A stretch of 64,000 nt of DNA from Mycobacterium sp. ACS1612 (GCF_001667505.1 NZ_LZHZ01000032.1:62001-126000); one strand, 5' to 3'. Shown: positions 38,223 to 48,768, counted from the first letter of the stretch. Program-made: numbers and translations. The notes: a model not told the origin generated them from the letters alone.

Positions 38223-39277
38223 GGCGCACTGTGCCTTTCGATAGACGACACCTCGACAGCCAATCGGCCTGCCTTCTTGCGGGGGAGGTGTCCGGCCTCG
38301 GCCATCCAGCGGATGGTGTCGGTGAACGTGTCGTCGACACAGCGGAACCGCAGGCCCGACGCCGCCAGGAAGCGGCTGGAATCCGCAGGCGGCCACTGCG
38401 TGTTGATGGCCATCGCTTCGGCGGAGATCTGAGTGTCGAAGGGCACCAACGTTTTCACCCCATCCGCGGCTACGCCGACCGCGCGCAGCACCCGCGGAGA
38501 AACGCGGGGACTGAACAGCCGCCTGCCCAGCACCGCCTCGAGGCGCCGCCGCAGATCGTCCCACGGATGGAAGTGGCCGCCGACGATATAGCGCGCGTCC
38601 TGGAAATCGGCCGCCGGCGGATGTTCCAGCAGCCACACGTGCGCCTCGGCGAGGTCGCGCACATCGACACACTGAAAGCCGGTGGTACTGCGCGGCAGCG
38701 CCTTTCCGACGCACATCGCCAACGCCCGGTTGGCCGCGCTCAGTTTGGGATCGTGAGGGCCGATGACGGCCGTCGGATAGGTGATCTGCAGCGGCGTGCC
38801 GCGGCGCTGGAATCCGCGGGCGACCACTTCGCTGTCACGCTTCGACCGTGCATAGGGATCACACACGTCGGCCAGCGGAGTGTCCTCATCGACGCGCGGT
38901 GCCCCGGGATGGAAGAACACCATGACGCTGGAGACGTAGACGACATTGCGGATGCCAGCTTCGCAGGCCGCGCTGAGCACCGCCGTGGTCCCGCCGACGT
39001 TGGTCTCGTACATCTCGCGCGCCCTGCGGGGGTCGACGGACACCGTTGCGGCGGTGTGCAAGACGGCGTCGCAACCGGTCATCGCGCGGGTCAGCGCGGC
39101 GGTGTCACCGAGACCGACGGTGACGCACCGCTCGATATGACGCCCGCGCGCATCGAACCAGGCGCGCGCGGCCTCCTCGTCGCGGACCAACAACCGCAAT
39201 TCGTGGCCCGCCGCGACCAGCGCCAGCGCGCTGTGGGCGCCCACGAAACCCGTCGCTCCGGTGCAGAAGACCTTCAT
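38219..39277 (-). CDS. NAD-dependent epimerase/dehydratase-family protein
   Basis: The 352-residue extended-SDR protein shows VFCTGATGFVGAHSALAL for NAD(P) binding, SSVMVFF with the catalytic Ser, and YARSKRD as the YxxxK motif near 150. Substrates range over sugar nucleotides, dihydroflavonol-like compounds and 3-beta-hydroxysteroids, and the sequence does not decide. The downstream LLM oxidoreductase suggests a two-enzyme redox pathway; this is inference. Confidence 0.85.
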   Translation of the reverse strand: MKVFCTGATGFVGAHSALALVAAGHELRLLVRDEEAARAWFDARGRHIERCVTVGLGDTAALTRAMTGCDAVLHTAATVSVDPRRAREMYETNVGGTTAVLSAACEAGIRNVVYVSSVMVFFHPGAPRVDEDTPLADVCDPYARSKRDSEVVARGFQRRGTPLQITYPTAVIGPHDPKLSAANRALAMCVGKALPRSTTGFQCVDVRDLAEAHVWLLEHPPAADFQDARYIVGGHFHPWDDLRRRLEAVLGRRLFSPRVSPRVLRAVGVAADGVKTLVPFDTQISAEAMAINTQWPPADSSRFLAASGLRFRCVDDTFTDTIRWMAEAGHLPRKKAGRLAVEVSSIERHSAP

Positions 39278-39387
39278 GCGGTGCCGATCCGTAAAGCTGT
39301 TTGGAGTGCCTCCTCAGCAATCGTGATGGCGCGCAGCAGCGCCGAATAGAGTAAGCGCGTACTCGTATTCGGGGCCGGGAAAACCGG

Positions 39388-40224
39388 TTACGTACCCGTG
39401 TAGGTCTCGGGGTCCGGACGGAAGCGGGTGCCGTCGTCGAGGCCGTTGAGCGTGGCCATCTGCTCCTCGGTCAATTCGAAGTCGAACACGTCGAGGTTCG
39501 ACTTGATGCGCTCCGGGTTCGACGAGCGGGGAATGACCACGTTGCCGAGCTGGATGCTCCAGCGGATCAACACCTGTGCCGGAGTCTTGCCGTGGGCTTC
39601 CGCGACGCCGGCGATGGTCGGGTTGTCCAGCAGCTTGCCGACGCCCAGCGGACCGTAGGCCTCGGTCACGACGCCGTGTTCGGCGTTGATCCTGCGCAGC
39701 TCCGCCTGGTTGAGCAGCGGGTGCAATTCGATCTGGTTGACCGCCGGGGTGAAGAAGGACAGGTCGATGACGTTGGACAGGTGCTCTTCGTGGAAGTTGG
39801 CCACGCCGATCGACCGGACGTCGCCGTCCTCCCTGCACTTCATCATGCCGCCCCAGCTGTCGATGTACTTGCCCTGCTCGCCTGCCGGCCAATGGATCAG
39901 GTAGAGGTCGACGTAGTCCAGGCCGAGCCGCTCGAGGCTGGCCTTGAGCGCGTCCTGCGACGACTGGAAGCCCAGATCCGTGGTGGCCAATTTGGTGGTG
40001 ACGAACACTTCCTCACGCGGCACGCCCGAGGAGGCGATGGCCCGGCCGACGGCTTCCTCGTTGCCGTAGGCCGCCGCGGTGTCGATGAGTCGGTAGCCGG
40101 CTTCCAACGCCGCCGTCACCGCCTGCTGGGTCTCGGACTCGGACAATTCACCGACCCCGAGGCCGATCACCGGGATCGTGTTGTCGTCGTTGAGCGTGAC
40201 GGTGGGAATCGCAGCCGGCGTCAT
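39388..40224 (-). CDS. Aldo-keto reductase, Rv2971-like
   Basis: NADPH-dependent carbonyl reductase of 278 residues in the (beta/alpha)8 AKR family. The catalytic tetrad is visible: Asp and Tyr in [10 protein letters not shown], Lys in VTTKLAT, His in [13 protein letters not shown]-binding residues follow in [14 protein letters not shown]. It is closest to M. tuberculosis Rv2971 (AKR5H group), thought to detoxify dicarbonyls such as methylglyoxal. It lies 5 bp after a second AKR of similar length, its tandem paralogue. Confidence 0.92.
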   Translation of the reverse strand: MTPAAIPTVTLNDDNTIPVIGLGVGELSESETQQAVTAALEAGYRLIDTAAAYGNEEAVGRAIASSGVPREEVFVTTKLATTDLGFQSSQDALKASLERLGLDYVDLYLIHWPAGEQGKYIDSWGGMMKCREDGDVRSIGVANFHEEHLSNVIDLSFFTPAVNQIELHPLLNQAELRRINAEHGVVTEAYGPLGVGKLLDNPTIAGVAEAHGKTPAQVLIRWSIQLGNVVIPRSSNPERIKSNLDVFDFELTEEQMATLNGLDDGTRFRPDPETYTGT

Positions 40225-40229
40225 AACAC

Positions 40230-41060
40230 CTATCCTGTGAAGTTGAACGTCCGTGGATCGGGACCCAGTCGCGTTCCGTCGCCGAGCGACGAGATGGACG
40301 CCATGTCCTGCTCGCTCAGCTCGAAATCGAACACGTCGAAGTTACTCACAATTCGCTCGGGGGTCACCGACTTCGGGATGACTATATTGCCGAGTTGGAT
40401 ATGCCACCTAATCAGTACCTGGGCTGGCGTTTTGCGGTGGCTGTCGGCGACGCCCGTCACCGTCGGGTTGCTCAACAGCGATCCCTGCCCGAGCGGGCTC
40501 CACGCCTCTGTCGCGATGCCCAGTTGGGCGTGCATCTCACGCAACTCCTGTTGCTGCAGCAGCGGATGCAGTTCGATCTGGTTGACCGAGGGCACGATTC
40601 CGGTGGCGTCGATCAGGATCCGCAGGTGTTCGGGCTCGAAGTTGCTCACCCCGATCGACCGGATGCGGCCCTGGTCGCGGAGGTGAGCGAAGGCCTTGAA
40701 GGTGTCGACGAACGCGTTCTTCGCGGGCATCGGCCAGTGGATCAGGTACAGATCCAGGTAGTCCATTCCGAGACGTTCCATGCTGGCGTCGAACGCAGCA
40801 AGCGTGCTGTCGTAGCCCTGGTCGGCGTTCCAGAGCTTGGTGGTGACGAAGACGTCTTCTCGCGGCAGACCGGATGCCACCACCGCCTTACCGACCTCGC
40901 GTTCGTTGAAGTAACCTGCGGCCGTGTCCACGTGGCGGTACCCGGCCTCCAGTGCGGTCCTGACGGCACGCTCCGTTTCTTCCGGCGGCGTCTGCCAGAC
41001 ACCGAGCCCCACCTGAGGCATCGAAGTTCCGTCGTTGAGCGTGATCAAGGGAGCAGCCAT
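40230..41060 (-). CDS. Aldo-keto reductase, tandem paralogue
   Basis: The 276-residue AKR has the same tetrad (Asp/Tyr in [10 protein letters not shown], Lys in VTTKLWN, His in YLIHWPMP) and the C-terminal [14 protein letters not shown]. It differs from the downstream copy in the substrate loops, so the pair may divide aldehyde substrates. Its ATG (41058-41060) shares two bases with the ATG of divergent lipN. Any promoter must therefore lie inside lipN, and no Shine-Dalgarno is obvious. A similar tandem pair occurs in M. smegmatis. Confidence 0.92.
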   Translation of the reverse strand: MAAPLITLNDGTSMPQVGLGVWQTPPEETERAVRTALEAGYRHVDTAAGYFNEREVGKAVVASGLPREDVFVTTKLWNADQGYDSTLAAFDASMERLGMDYLDLYLIHWPMPAKNAFVDTFKAFAHLRDQGRIRSIGVSNFEPEHLRILIDATGIVPSVNQIELHPLLQQQELREMHAQLGIATEAWSPLGQGSLLSNPTVTGVADSHRKTPAQVLIRWHIQLGNIVIPKSVTPERIVSNFDVFDFELSEQDMASISSLGDGTRLGPDPRTFNFTG

Positions 41061-42165
41061 GACTCAAAGTCTGCCAGCACCGGCGGCGGCCCGCGTCGCG
41101 GCGCGGCCCGCCAAGCCGCCGATCGTCAACGCGGTCTCCGCCGCCACGTTGCGGGTGCTGCCCCGGATTCCGGATGCGGTGAAACGGCTTCTGCTGGGCG
41201 GGCGTTCCATCACGATCGATGGCAACACGCTGGACACGACGTTGCAGTTGTTGCTCGCCGGGATGACGGTCGCGGGCCTGAACTGTCTCATCGCCGACAG
41301 GGACGTCGCGGTGGCGAGGGCACAGTTGCGCGTCACCGCCGCAGGCTTCAAGCAGAACATCCCCGTCGCGTCGGTGACCAATCTCTCGCTTCCGGGGCCG
41401 GCCGGCCCGATCGGCGCGCGGCATTACCGGCCCGTCGACGGTGACGGCGAACCGTTGCTGGTCTTCTATCACGGCGGCGGCCAGGTCATCGGTGACCTCG
41501 ACGTACACGACGACGTGTGCCGGCTCATCTGCCGCGACGGCAGGCTGCACGTGTTGTCGGTGGATTACCGCCTCGCGCCCGAGCACAAGGCACCCGCCGG
41601 AGCCGACGACGCGTACGCCGCGTTTCGGTGGGCCCTCGACCACGCCGGTGAGTTGGGCGCCGACCCGGGCCGGGTGGCCGTCGGCGGTGACAGCGCCGGA
41701 GGCAACCTCGCCGCCCTGGTGTCGCTGCGGGCGCGCGACGAGGGCGGCCCGCTGCCCGCGTTGCAGTTCCTGCTGTATCCGGTCACCGATTACAGCGGCC
41801 AGACCCGGTCGCAGACGCTGTTCGCCGACGGGTTCTTCCTGACCAAACAGGACATCGACTTCTGCAGGCACCAGTTCGTGGAAGGCGCCGCCGTCGACGC
41901 CACCGATCCGCGGGTGTCTCCGCTGCTCGCCGACGATTTCTCCGGTCTGCCGCCCGCGTTGCTGCTGACCGCGGGCTTCGACCCGCTGCGTGACGAGGGC
42001 AGGCAGTACGCGGACGCGCTGCGTCAGGCCGGTGTGCCGGTCGATTTCCGCGAGTTCGGTTCCCTCATCCACGCGTTCGCCAATTTCTTCCCGCTGGGCG
42101 GGGGCAGCACGGCGGCGATGACCGAAACCGTCTCTGCCCTGCGGGCCCATCTCGCCCGCGCCTGA
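41059..42165 (+). CDS. lipN: Lipase/esterase LipN, HSL family
   Basis: The 368-residue alpha/beta-hydrolase of the hormone-sensitive-lipase family has oxyanion motif YHGGGQVIGD near 140 and nucleophile elbow GGDSAGGNLAA near 215. The acid is probably in GFDPLRDEG and the His in SLIHAFANF near 340. It matches LipN (Rv2970c) by order and motifs; that enzyme hydrolyses short-chain esters. A GGGAG sequence lies 7-8 nt before the ATG inside the divergent AKR gene. The two ATG codons overlap in the tetranucleotide CATG. Confidence 0.9.
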   Translation: MTQSLPAPAAARVAARPAKPPIVNAVSAATLRVLPRIPDAVKRLLLGGRSITIDGNTLDTTLQLLLAGMTVAGLNCLIADRDVAVARAQLRVTAAGFKQNIPVASVTNLSLPGPAGPIGARHYRPVDGDGEPLLVFYHGGGQVIGDLDVHDDVCRLICRDGRLHVLSVDYRLAPEHKAPAGADDAYAAFRWALDHAGELGADPGRVAVGGDSAGGNLAALVSLRARDEGGPLPALQFLLYPVTDYSGQTRSQTLFADGFFLTKQDIDFCRHQFVEGAAVDATDPRVSPLLADDFSGLPPALLLTAGFDPLRDEGRQYADALRQAGVPVDFREFGSLIHAFANFFPLGGGSTAAMTETVSALRAHLARA

Positions 42166-42187
42166 AATCCGCGCTGTACGCCGCCGG

Positions 42188-42193
42188 TACTCT
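42188..42193 (+). promoter_or_regulatory. -10 box of the DsbA-VKOR operon
   Basis: TACTCT (TANNNT) lies 6 nt before GTG 42200; leaderless mRNA expected. Confidence 0.5.
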
Positions 42194-42199
42194 TGACCC

Positions 42200-42985
42200 G
42201 TGGCGACCAAACCCAAGAAACCAGCCAGCTACGACCTGAAGGCGGCCGACCGCAAGCGCAACCTGGCGATCCAGATCGGGCTGACCTCGATCGTGGTGAT
42301 CTTCGCCGTCGTGCTGGTGGGTTACATCGTCTTGTCCAACGACAAGAAGCCCGAGTCCGGTGAGACCAAGGCCGTCCGCGTGGCGTCGAGCAACGTCATC
42401 AAGAAGGAAGGCAGCGACGAACCCAAGGTCGTGCTGTCCATGTACGAAGACTTCCTCTGCCCGCACTGCGGCGTGTTCGAGCAGCAGTTCGGGCCGACGG
42501 TGAACAAACTCATCGACACCGGTGCGGTGGCCGCCGACTACTACATGGTCGCGATCCTGGATCGCCAGGGTGACGGCTATTCGTCCCGCGCCGCGAACGC
42601 CGCCTATTGCGTCGCCGATGAATCCAACGAAGCTTTCCGTCGGTTCCACGCCGCGCTGTTCGCCCAGCAACCCCAGGAGGGCGCCGCCTCGTATCCGGAC
42701 AACGCGCGGCTGATCGAGATTGCCCGTCAGGCCGGTGTCACAGGCAAAGTGCCGGACTGCATCAACAAGGGCCGCTACACCGAGATGGCGCAGGGCCTGG
42801 CCCAGGCCGCGGGTATCCAGGCGACGCCGACCATCAAGATCAACGGGCAGGAATACTCGCCGACGACGCCTGACGCGCTGGTCGCCAAGGTCAAAGAGAT
42901 CGTCGGCAACGTGCCCGGTCTCGACGGTCCGGCACCGGCCGCTCCGGCTCCCGCACCAGCACAGGCACCGGCACCCGCGCCATGA
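42200..42985 (+). CDS. DsbA-like thiol oxidoreductase, membrane-anchored
   Basis: The 261-residue protein has a Lys-rich cytoplasmic start, one membrane helix (about 27-50) and an extracytoplasmic thioredoxin-like domain. The CPHC active site is in FLCPHCGVF near 92, and the cis-Pro is in QATPTIKING. The tail is Pro/Ala rich. It corresponds to Rv2969c, which oxidises Cys pairs in exported proteins. The next gene, VKOR, reoxidises it; they overlap by four bases. Confidence 0.93.
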   Translation: MATKPKKPASYDLKAADRKRNLAIQIGLTSIVVIFAVVLVGYIVLSNDKKPESGETKAVRVASSNVIKKEGSDEPKVVLSMYEDFLCPHCGVFEQQFGPTVNKLIDTGAVAADYYMVAILDRQGDGYSSRAANAAYCVADESNEAFRRFHAALFAQQPQEGAASYPDNARLIEIARQAGVTGKVPDCINKGRYTEMAQGLAQAAGIQATPTIKINGQEYSPTTPDALVAKVKEIVGNVPGLDGPAPAAPAPAPAQAPAPAP

Positions 42986-43614
42986 CCGCGACCGCGCCTA
43001 GCGACGTCCAGCCCACCCCGGCCGCGGCGAATGCGCCGAACCGGGTGCCGGTGCGCAGAGCGAGCGCGGTCTGGATCCTGATCGCGGGCGTGGTCGGCCT
43101 CGCCGCAGCGCTCACGCTGACGGTCGAAAAGATCGAAATCCTGATCAACCCGGCCTACGTCCCGTCGTGCAGCATCAACCCCGTCCTTTCGTGCGGTTCG
43201 GTGATGGTCACCCCGCAAGCGTCGGCGTTCGGGTTCCCCAACCCGCTGATCGGCATCGTGGCGTTCACGGTCGTGGTGGTGACCGGGGTGCTCGCGCTGG
43301 CGAATGTGCGACTGCCGCGTTGGTACTGGGCCGGCCTGGCGGGCTGCACGCTGCTGGGCCTGGTGTTCGTGCACTGGCTGATCTTCCAGAGCCTCTACCG
43401 CATCGGCGCGCTGTGCCCGTACTGCATGGCGGTATGGGCGGTGACCATCACGCTGTTCTGCGTGGTCGCCTCGATCGCGCTGCAACCGCTGCAGTCGAAT
43501 GCGGTGGCCAGGGTGGTGTACACGTGGCGATGGTCGCTGGTCGCGCTGTGGTTCACCGCGCTGATCCTCATGATTCTGGTGCGCTTCTGGGACTACTGGT
43601 CCACCCTGCTCTGA
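42982..43614 (+). CDS. Vitamin K epoxide reductase-family protein (VKOR)
   Basis: The 210-residue integral membrane protein has four to five helices. The loop Cys pair is in PSCSINPVLSCGS near 65, and the membrane-embedded active site is CPYC near 143. Mycobacterial VKOR replaces DsbB: it passes electrons from DsbA to menaquinone, and it is essential in M. tuberculosis, as known for Rv2968c. The start overlaps the DsbA gene. Confidence 0.95.
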   Translation: MTATAPSDVQPTPAAANAPNRVPVRRASAVWILIAGVVGLAAALTLTVEKIEILINPAYVPSCSINPVLSCGSVMVTPQASAFGFPNPLIGIVAFTVVVVTGVLALANVRLPRWYWAGLAGCTLLGLVFVHWLIFQSLYRIGALCPYCMAVWAVTITLFCVVASIALQPLQSNAVARVVYTWRWSLVALWFTALILMILVRFWDYWSTLL

Positions 43615-43643
43615 CCGCGGGACACCACAGCGCCGCAGGGCGA

Positions 43644-43649
43644 TAGGGT
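43644..43649 (+). promoter_or_regulatory. -10 box of pca
   Basis: TAGGGT (TANNNT) lies 6 nt before GTG 43656; leaderless mRNA expected. Confidence 0.5.
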
Positions 43650-43655
43650 CAGCAG

Positions 43656-46600
43656 GTGATTTCGAAGGTCTTGGTCGCCAACCGCGGGGAGATCGCGATC
43701 CGCGCCTTCCGCGCGGCCTACGAGATGGGCATCGCGACGGTAGCCGTCTATCCGTACGAGGATCGCAATTCGTTGCATCGGCTCAAGGCCGACGAGTCGT
43801 ATCAGATCGGCGAGAAGGGCCACCCGGTCCGGGCGTATCTGTCGGTCGACGAGATCGTCCGGGTGGCCCGCGAGGCCGGCGCCGATGCGATCTATCCGGG
43901 CTACGGCTTCCTGTCCGAGAATCCGGACCTCGCCGCCGCATGCGCCGCCGAGGGCATCACGTTCGTCGGGCCCAGCGCCGAGATCCTGGAGTTGGCGGGC
44001 AACAAGTCGCGGGCGATTGCGGCGGCCAGGGCGGCAGGGTTGCCGGTGCTGAACTCGTCGGCGCCGTCGGCGTCGGCCGACGAGTTGATGGCGGCCGCGC
44101 AGGGGATGGACTTCCCGCTGTTCGTCAAGGCGGTGTCGGGCGGCGGTGGGCGCGGGATGCGGCGCGTCGCCGACCTGGCGTCGCTGCCGGAGGCGATCGA
44201 GGCTGCCTCGCGGGAAGCCGAGTCGGCGTTCGGCGACCCGACGTTGTACCTCGAGCAGGCGGTGATCAACCCACGCCACATTGAAGTGCAGATCCTGGCC
44301 GACACGCACGGCAACGTGATGCACCTGTTCGAACGCGACTGCAGCGTGCAGCGTCGGCACCAGAAGGTCATCGAACTGGCGCCCGCGCCGAACCTGGCCG
44401 ACGAACTGCGAACCCAGATCTGCGCCGACGCCGTGGCGTTCGCCCGCCAGATCGACTACACCTACGCGGGCACCGTCGAGTTCCTGCTCGACGAGCGCGG
44501 CCACTACGTGTTCATCGAGATGAACCCGCGCATCCAGGTCGAACACACCGTGACCGAGGAGATCACCGACGTCGACCTGGTCGCCAGCCAGATGCGCATC
44601 GCCGACGGTGAGACGTTGGAAAGCCTTGGGCTGAGCCAGGATTCGCTGCAGCTGCACGGTGCTGCGATGCAGTGCCGGATCACCACCGAGGATCCCGCCA
44701 ACGGATTCCGGCCCGACACCGGCCGGATCACCGGCTACCGGACGCCCGGCGGGGCCGGGATCCGGCTCGACGGCGGCACGCATCTGGGCGCCGAGATCAG
44801 CGCGCACTTCGACTCGATGCTGGTCAAGCTGACTTGTCGGGGCAGGGATTTCTCCACCGCGGTGGCCAGGTCGCGCCGCGCGCTGGCCGAGTTCCGGATC
44901 CGCGGCGTGTCGACGAACATCCCGTTCCTGCAGGCGGTGGTCAACGACGCCGACTTCCGCGCAGGCCGCGTCACAACCTCGTTCATCGACGAGCGGCCCT
45001 ATCTGCTGACCGCGCGCACCCCCGCCGACCGCGGCACCAAGATCCTGAACTACCTCGCCGATGTCACGGTCAACCAGCCGCACGGCGCGCGACCGTCGAC
45101 GATCTATCCGCACGACAAGCTGCCGCAGACCGATCTGGACGCGGCGCCGCAGCGCGGCAGCAAGCAACTGCTCACCGAACTCGGGCCCGACGGCTTCGCC
45201 CGGTGGATGCGTGACTCGAAATCCGTCGGCCTCACCGACACGACGTTCCGCGACGCGCACCAGTCACTGCTGGCTACCCGGCTACGCACCACCGGCCTGC
45301 TTATGGTCGCGCCGTACGTCGCGCGGATGACCCCGCAACTGTTGAGCATCGAGTGCTGGGGTGGGGCGACTTACGATGTGGCGCTTCGGTTTTTGAAGGA
45401 AGACCCGTGGGAGCGGCTGGCCGCGCTGCGCGAAGCGGTGCCCAACATCTGCCTGCAGATGCTGCTGCGGGGACGCAACACTGTCGGCTACACGCCGTAC
45501 CCGGAGACGGTCACCCACGCGTTCGTCGCGGAGGCCACCGCCACCGGCATCGACATCTACCGCATATTCGACGCGTTGAACAACGTCGACTCGATGCGGC
45601 CCGCGATCGACGCGGTGCGGGAAACCGGAACTGCGGTAGCCGAAGTCGCGATGAGCTACACCGGCGATCTGTCCGACCCCGGCGAGAATCTCTACACGCT
45701 GGACTACTACCTCAAGCTGGCCGAGCAGATCGTCGAGGCAGGCGCCCACGTGCTGGCGATCAAAGACATGGCGGGGCTGCTGCGTCCACAGGCTGCCCAT
45801 CAGTTGGTCACCGCGCTGCGCAGCCGTTTCGATCTGCCGGTGCACGTGCACACCCACGACACCCCCGGTGGACAGTTGGCCACCTATCTGGCGGCCTGGC
45901 AGGCCGGTGCCAACGCCGTCGACGGCGCCTCGGGACCGCTGGCGGGCACCACCAGCCAGCCGTCGCTGTCATCGATCGTGGCGGCCACCGCACACACCGA
46001 ATACGACACCGGTCTGTCGTTGTCGGCGGTCTGCGATCTGGAGCCGTACTGGGAGGCGCTGCGAAAGGTGTACGCGCCGTTCGAGTCTGGTATCCCTGGC
46101 CCGACGGGGCGGGTGTACACCCACGAGATCCCCGGCGGGCAGCTGTCGAATCTGCGCCAGCAGGCCATCGCGTTGGGGCTCGGCGACCGGTTCGAGGAGA
46201 TCGAGGCCAGCTACGCCGCCGCCGACCGTCTGCTGGGCAGGCTGGTCAAGGTGACCCCGTCGTCGAAGGTGGTCGGTGATCTGGCTTTGGCGTTGGTCGG
46301 GGCGGGGGTGTCGGCCGACGAATTCGCCTCCGATCCCGCGAAATTCGACATTCCGGACTCGGTCATCGGCTTCCTGCGCGGTGAGCTCGGCGAGCCGCCG
46401 GGCGGCTGGCCGGAGCCGCTGCGCACCAAGGCGTTGGCCGGGCGGCCACCGGCCAAGCCGACCGAGGAACTGTCCGCCGAGGACGAGGCGGCGCTCAACG
46501 AAGCGGGCCCGACGCGGCAGGCCGCGCTGAACCGGTTGTTGTTCCCCGGCCCGACAAAGGAATTCGAGGCGCACCGGGAAACCTACGGCGACACCACGAG

Positions 46601-47039
46601 CCTGTCGGCCAACCAGTTCTTCTACGGTCTGCGCCAGGGTGACGAGCATCGGGTCAAGCTGGAACGCGGCGTCGAGTTGTTGATCGGACTCGAGGCCGTT
46701 TCCGAAGCCGACGAACGCGGGATGCGCACCGTGATGTGCCTTCTCAACGGCCAACTGCGACCGGTCGTCGTGCGCGACCGCAGCATCGCCAGCGACATCC
46801 CGGCCGCCGAGAAGGCCGACCGTGCCAACCCCGACCACGTCGCGGCGCCGTTCGCCGGTGTGGTCACCGTCGGCGTGTCCGACGGCGATCAGGTCGAAGC
46901 CGGGCAGACCATCGCCACCATCGAGGCGATGAAGATGGAAGCCGCGATCACGGCGCCCAAGGCGGGCAAGGTCAGCCGGGTCGCGGTGTCGGCCACCGCG
47001 CAGGTCGAAGGCGGTGACCTGCTGGCGGTGATCAGCTGA
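43656..47039 (+). CDS. pca: Pyruvate carboxylase
   Basis: Biotin enzyme of 1127 residues that makes oxaloacetate from pyruvate, bicarbonate and ATP. Residues 1-450 are the biotin carboxylase ([17 protein letters not shown], then [10 protein letters not shown] for ATP and [16 protein letters not shown]). Residues 520-800 are the carboxyltransferase barrel ([17 protein letters not shown]; the metal-binding His pair in PVHVHTHDT). The biotinyl Lys is K1093 in EAMKMEAA, 35 residues from the end. A middle allosteric region links them. The order VKOR-pca-rsmD-coaD is conserved in mycobacteria. Confidence 0.97.
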   Translation: MISKVLVANRGEIAIRAFRAAYEMGIATVAVYPYEDRNSLHRLKADESYQIGEKGHPVRAYLSVDEIVRVAREAGADAIYPGYGFLSENPDLAAACAAEGITFVGPSAEILELAGNKSRAIAAARAAGLPVLNSSAPSASADELMAAAQGMDFPLFVKAVSGGGGRGMRRVADLASLPEAIEAASREAESAFGDPTLYLEQAVINPRHIEVQILADTHGNVMHLFERDCSVQRRHQKVIELAPAPNLADELRTQICADAVAFARQIDYTYAGTVEFLLDERGHYVFIEMNPRIQVEHTVTEEITDVDLVASQMRIADGETLESLGLSQDSLQLHGAAMQCRITTEDPANGFRPDTGRITGYRTPGGAGIRLDGGTHLGAEISAHFDSMLVKLTCRGRDFSTAVARSRRALAEFRIRGVSTNIPFLQAVVNDADFRAGRVTTSFIDERPYLLTARTPADRGTKILNYLADVTVNQPHGARPSTIYPHDKLPQTDLDAAPQRGSKQLLTELGPDGFARWMRDSKSVGLTDTTFRDAHQSLLATRLRTTGLLMVAPYVARMTPQLLSIECWGGATYDVALRFLKEDPWERLAALREAVPNICLQMLLRGRNTVGYTPYPETVTHAFVAEATATGIDIYRIFDALNNVDSMRPAIDAVRETGTAVAEVAMSYTGDLSDPGENLYTLDYYLKLAEQIVEAGAHVLAIKDMAGLLRPQAAHQLVTALRSRFDLPVHVHTHDTPGGQLATYLAAWQAGANAVDGASGPLAGTTSQPSLSSIVAATAHTEYDTGLSLSAVCDLEPYWEALRKVYAPFESGIPGPTGRVYTHEIPGGQLSNLRQQAIALGLGDRFEEIEASYAAADRLLGRLVKVTPSSKVVGDLALALVGAGVSADEFASDPAKFDIPDSVIGFLRGELGEPPGGWPEPLRTKALAGRPPAKPTEELSAEDEAALNEAGPTRQAALNRLLFPGPTKEFEAHRETYGDTTSLSANQFFYGLRQGDEHRVKLERGVELLIGLEAVSEADERGMRTVMCLLNGQLRPVVVRDRSIASDIPAAEKADRANPDHVAAPFAGVVTVGVSDGDQVEAGQTIATIEAMKMEAAITAPKAGKVSRVAVSATAQVEGGDLLAVIS

Positions 47040-47590
47040 CCCGCATTGTCGCCGGCGCGTACGGCGGTCGGCGAATCACCGTGCCGCGCACGGGAACTCG
47101 TCCGACCACCGATCGGGTGCGCGAGTCGTTGTTCAACGTGCTCACGTCCCGCATCGATTTCTCGGGCGCCGCGGTGCTCGACCTCTACGCGGGCTCAGGT
47201 GCGCTCGGACTCGAGGCGCTGTCGCGGGGCGCGGCGTCGGCGGTGTTCGTCGAATCCGACGCCCGCGCCGCGGCGGTCATCGCTGCGAACATCGCCGCGC
47301 TCGGCGCCCGGTCCGCAGACGTGCGCCGCGGACCGGTCGTCGCCGTGTTGGCAGGCGGCGCACCGCGGGCGGTGGATCTGGTGTTCGCCGACCCGCCGTA
47401 CGACGTGCCTGCCACCGACATCGAGGCGATCCTGACCGGGCTGGACACCGGGGGATGGGTCCGCGGCGGCACCGTCGTCGTCGTGGAACGTGCCGCATCG
47501 GGTCCGGAGTTGGGCTGGCCCGACGGATGGCAGCCGTGGCCGTCGCGTCGGTACGGCGACACCCGCATCGAGTTGGCCGAGCGCACCTAG
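47036..47590 (+). CDS. rsmD: 16S rRNA (guanine966-N2)-methyltransferase
   Basis: SAM-dependent methyltransferase of 184 residues if translated from CTG 47036. [13 protein letters not shown] at the N-terminus is the conserved RsmD start, and the SAM loop is [20 protein letters not shown]. The catalytic motif is [10 protein letters not shown]. The conserved start region has no ATG, GTG or TTG in frame: CTG overlaps the pca stop codon. The first canonical codon, GTG 47081, would cut 15 residues from the N-terminus. Coupling to pca termination is likely either way. Confidence 0.88.
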   Translation: MTRIVAGAYGGRRITVPRTGTRPTTDRVRESLFNVLTSRIDFSGAAVLDLYAGSGALGLEALSRGAASAVFVESDARAAAVIAANIAALGARSADVRRGPVVAVLAGGAPRAVDLVFADPPYDVPATDIEAILTGLDTGGWVRGGTVVVVERAASGPELGWPDGWQPWPSRRYGDTRIELAERT

Positions 47591-47600
47591 CCGACCCCTG

Positions 47601-47606
47601 TAGCGT
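47601..47606 (+). promoter_or_regulatory. -10 box of coaD
   Basis: TAGCGT (TANNNT) lies 8 nt before ATG 47615 with no ribosome site between; leaderless mRNA possible. Confidence 0.45.
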
Positions 47607-47614
47607 CTTCGATC

Positions 47615-48103
47615 ATGAGTGGCGCCGTCTGCCCAGGCTCCTTCGACCCGGTCACCCTCGGTCATGTCGACATCTTCGAGCGCGCGGCCGCTCAGTTCGA
47701 CGAGGTCGTGGTCGCGGTGCTGATCAATCCCAACAAACAGGGCATGTTCAGCCTCGACGAGCGCATCGCGATGATCGAAGAGTCGACGTCGCACCTGCCC
47801 AACCTGCGGGTCGAGTCGGGGCAGGGATTGGTGGTCGACTTCGTCAAGGCCCGCGGACTGACCGCGATAGTCAAGGGGTTGCGCACCGGCACCGACTTCG
47901 AATACGAACTGCAGATGGCACAGATGAACAAGCACATCGCAGGCGTGGACACGTTTTTCGTCGCGACCACTCCGCGGTATTCGTTCGTGTCGTCGTCGTT
48001 GGCCAAAGAGGTGGCCACGCTGGGCGGCGACGTCTCCGCGCTGCTGCCCGAGCCGGTCAACGTGCGCCTGCAGGACAAGCTGAACGCGCAACGCAAGGGT
48101 TAA
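47615..48103 (+). CDS. coaD: Phosphopantetheine adenylyltransferase
   Basis: Transfers AMP from ATP to 4'-phosphopantetheine, the fourth step of coenzyme A synthesis. The product has 162 residues. The nucleotidyltransferase T/HxGH motif is in [15 protein letters not shown] near 17, [19 protein letters not shown] binds substrate, and the SSSLAKEVA motif is near 130. It is a conserved neighbour of rsmD. Confidence 0.97.
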   Translation: MSGAVCPGSFDPVTLGHVDIFERAAAQFDEVVVAVLINPNKQGMFSLDERIAMIEESTSHLPNLRVESGQGLVVDFVKARGLTAIVKGLRTGTDFEYELQMAQMNKHIAGVDTFFVATTPRYSFVSSSLAKEVATLGGDVSALLPEPVNVRLQDKLNAQRKG

Positions 48104-48187
48104 TCTACGTCCTCCGCGGGTAGGCGTTGGGTGGCGCTCAGCCCCGTTGCGCCCAGTCAAACCCACGAATAGCGGAGGTGTATCGCC

Positions 48188-48754
48188 GTGGTCGAAACAT
48201 TCGTTCAGTCGACGGACGACGTCGTGAAGTTCCTCAAGGATCAGCACAACCTGATCAAGGACATGTTCGAGGAGGTCTTCTCGGCATCCGAGCCGAAGGC
48301 CCGCGAAAAGGCGTTCATGGACTTGCGTCAGTTGTTGGCGGTGCATGAGACGGCCGAGGAGATGGTGGTGCACCCGCGGGCGCGGCGCGAAGTCGCCAAT
48401 GGCGATGAGATAGTGGACGCCCGGTTGGAAGAGGAGCACGAGGCCAAGAAACAGCTCTCCAACCTGGAGAGCATGGACGTCTCGTCCAAGGAATTCATCG
48501 ACGAATTGACGAAGTTCCGCGACGCCGTGGTCGACCATGCCGAACACGAAGAGAACGAAGAGTTCAACAAGCTTCAGCGCGAGTTGGACAAAGACGACCT
48601 CGGCAGGATGGCCAAGGCGGTGCAGGCGGCCGAGGCGATCGCCCCGACCCGTCCGCACGCCGGTGTCGAGTCGGCGAAGATGAACTTTGCTGCGGGGCCG
48701 TTTGCCTCGATGCTCGACAGGGCCCGCGACCTGATCAAACAGGCCACCTCATAG
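48188..48754 (+). CDS. Hemerythrin-domain protein
   Basis: The 188-residue protein is mainly helical. The His/Glu pattern of a hemerythrin HHE domain is visible: LKDQHNLIKDMFEE near 20, LLAVHETAEEMVVHPRA near 52, EEEHEAKKQL near 80 and VDHAEHEENEEF near 115. A di-iron site that senses oxygen or peroxide, or holds iron, is likely. A GGAGG site stands ahead of the GTG. A terminator-like hairpin follows its stop. Confidence 0.85.
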   Translation: MVETFVQSTDDVVKFLKDQHNLIKDMFEEVFSASEPKAREKAFMDLRQLLAVHETAEEMVVHPRARREVANGDEIVDARLEEEHEAKKQLSNLESMDVSSKEFIDELTKFRDAVVDHAEHEENEEFNKLQRELDKDDLGRMAKAVQAAEAIAPTRPHAGVESAKMNFAAGPFASMLDRARDLIKQATS

Positions 48755-48768
48755 TGTGCTGAACCCGA

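Noticed and set aside
43593..45260. 555-residue open frame antisense to pca
   Set aside because: Mirror of the biotin carboxylase region; no start signal and no family features.
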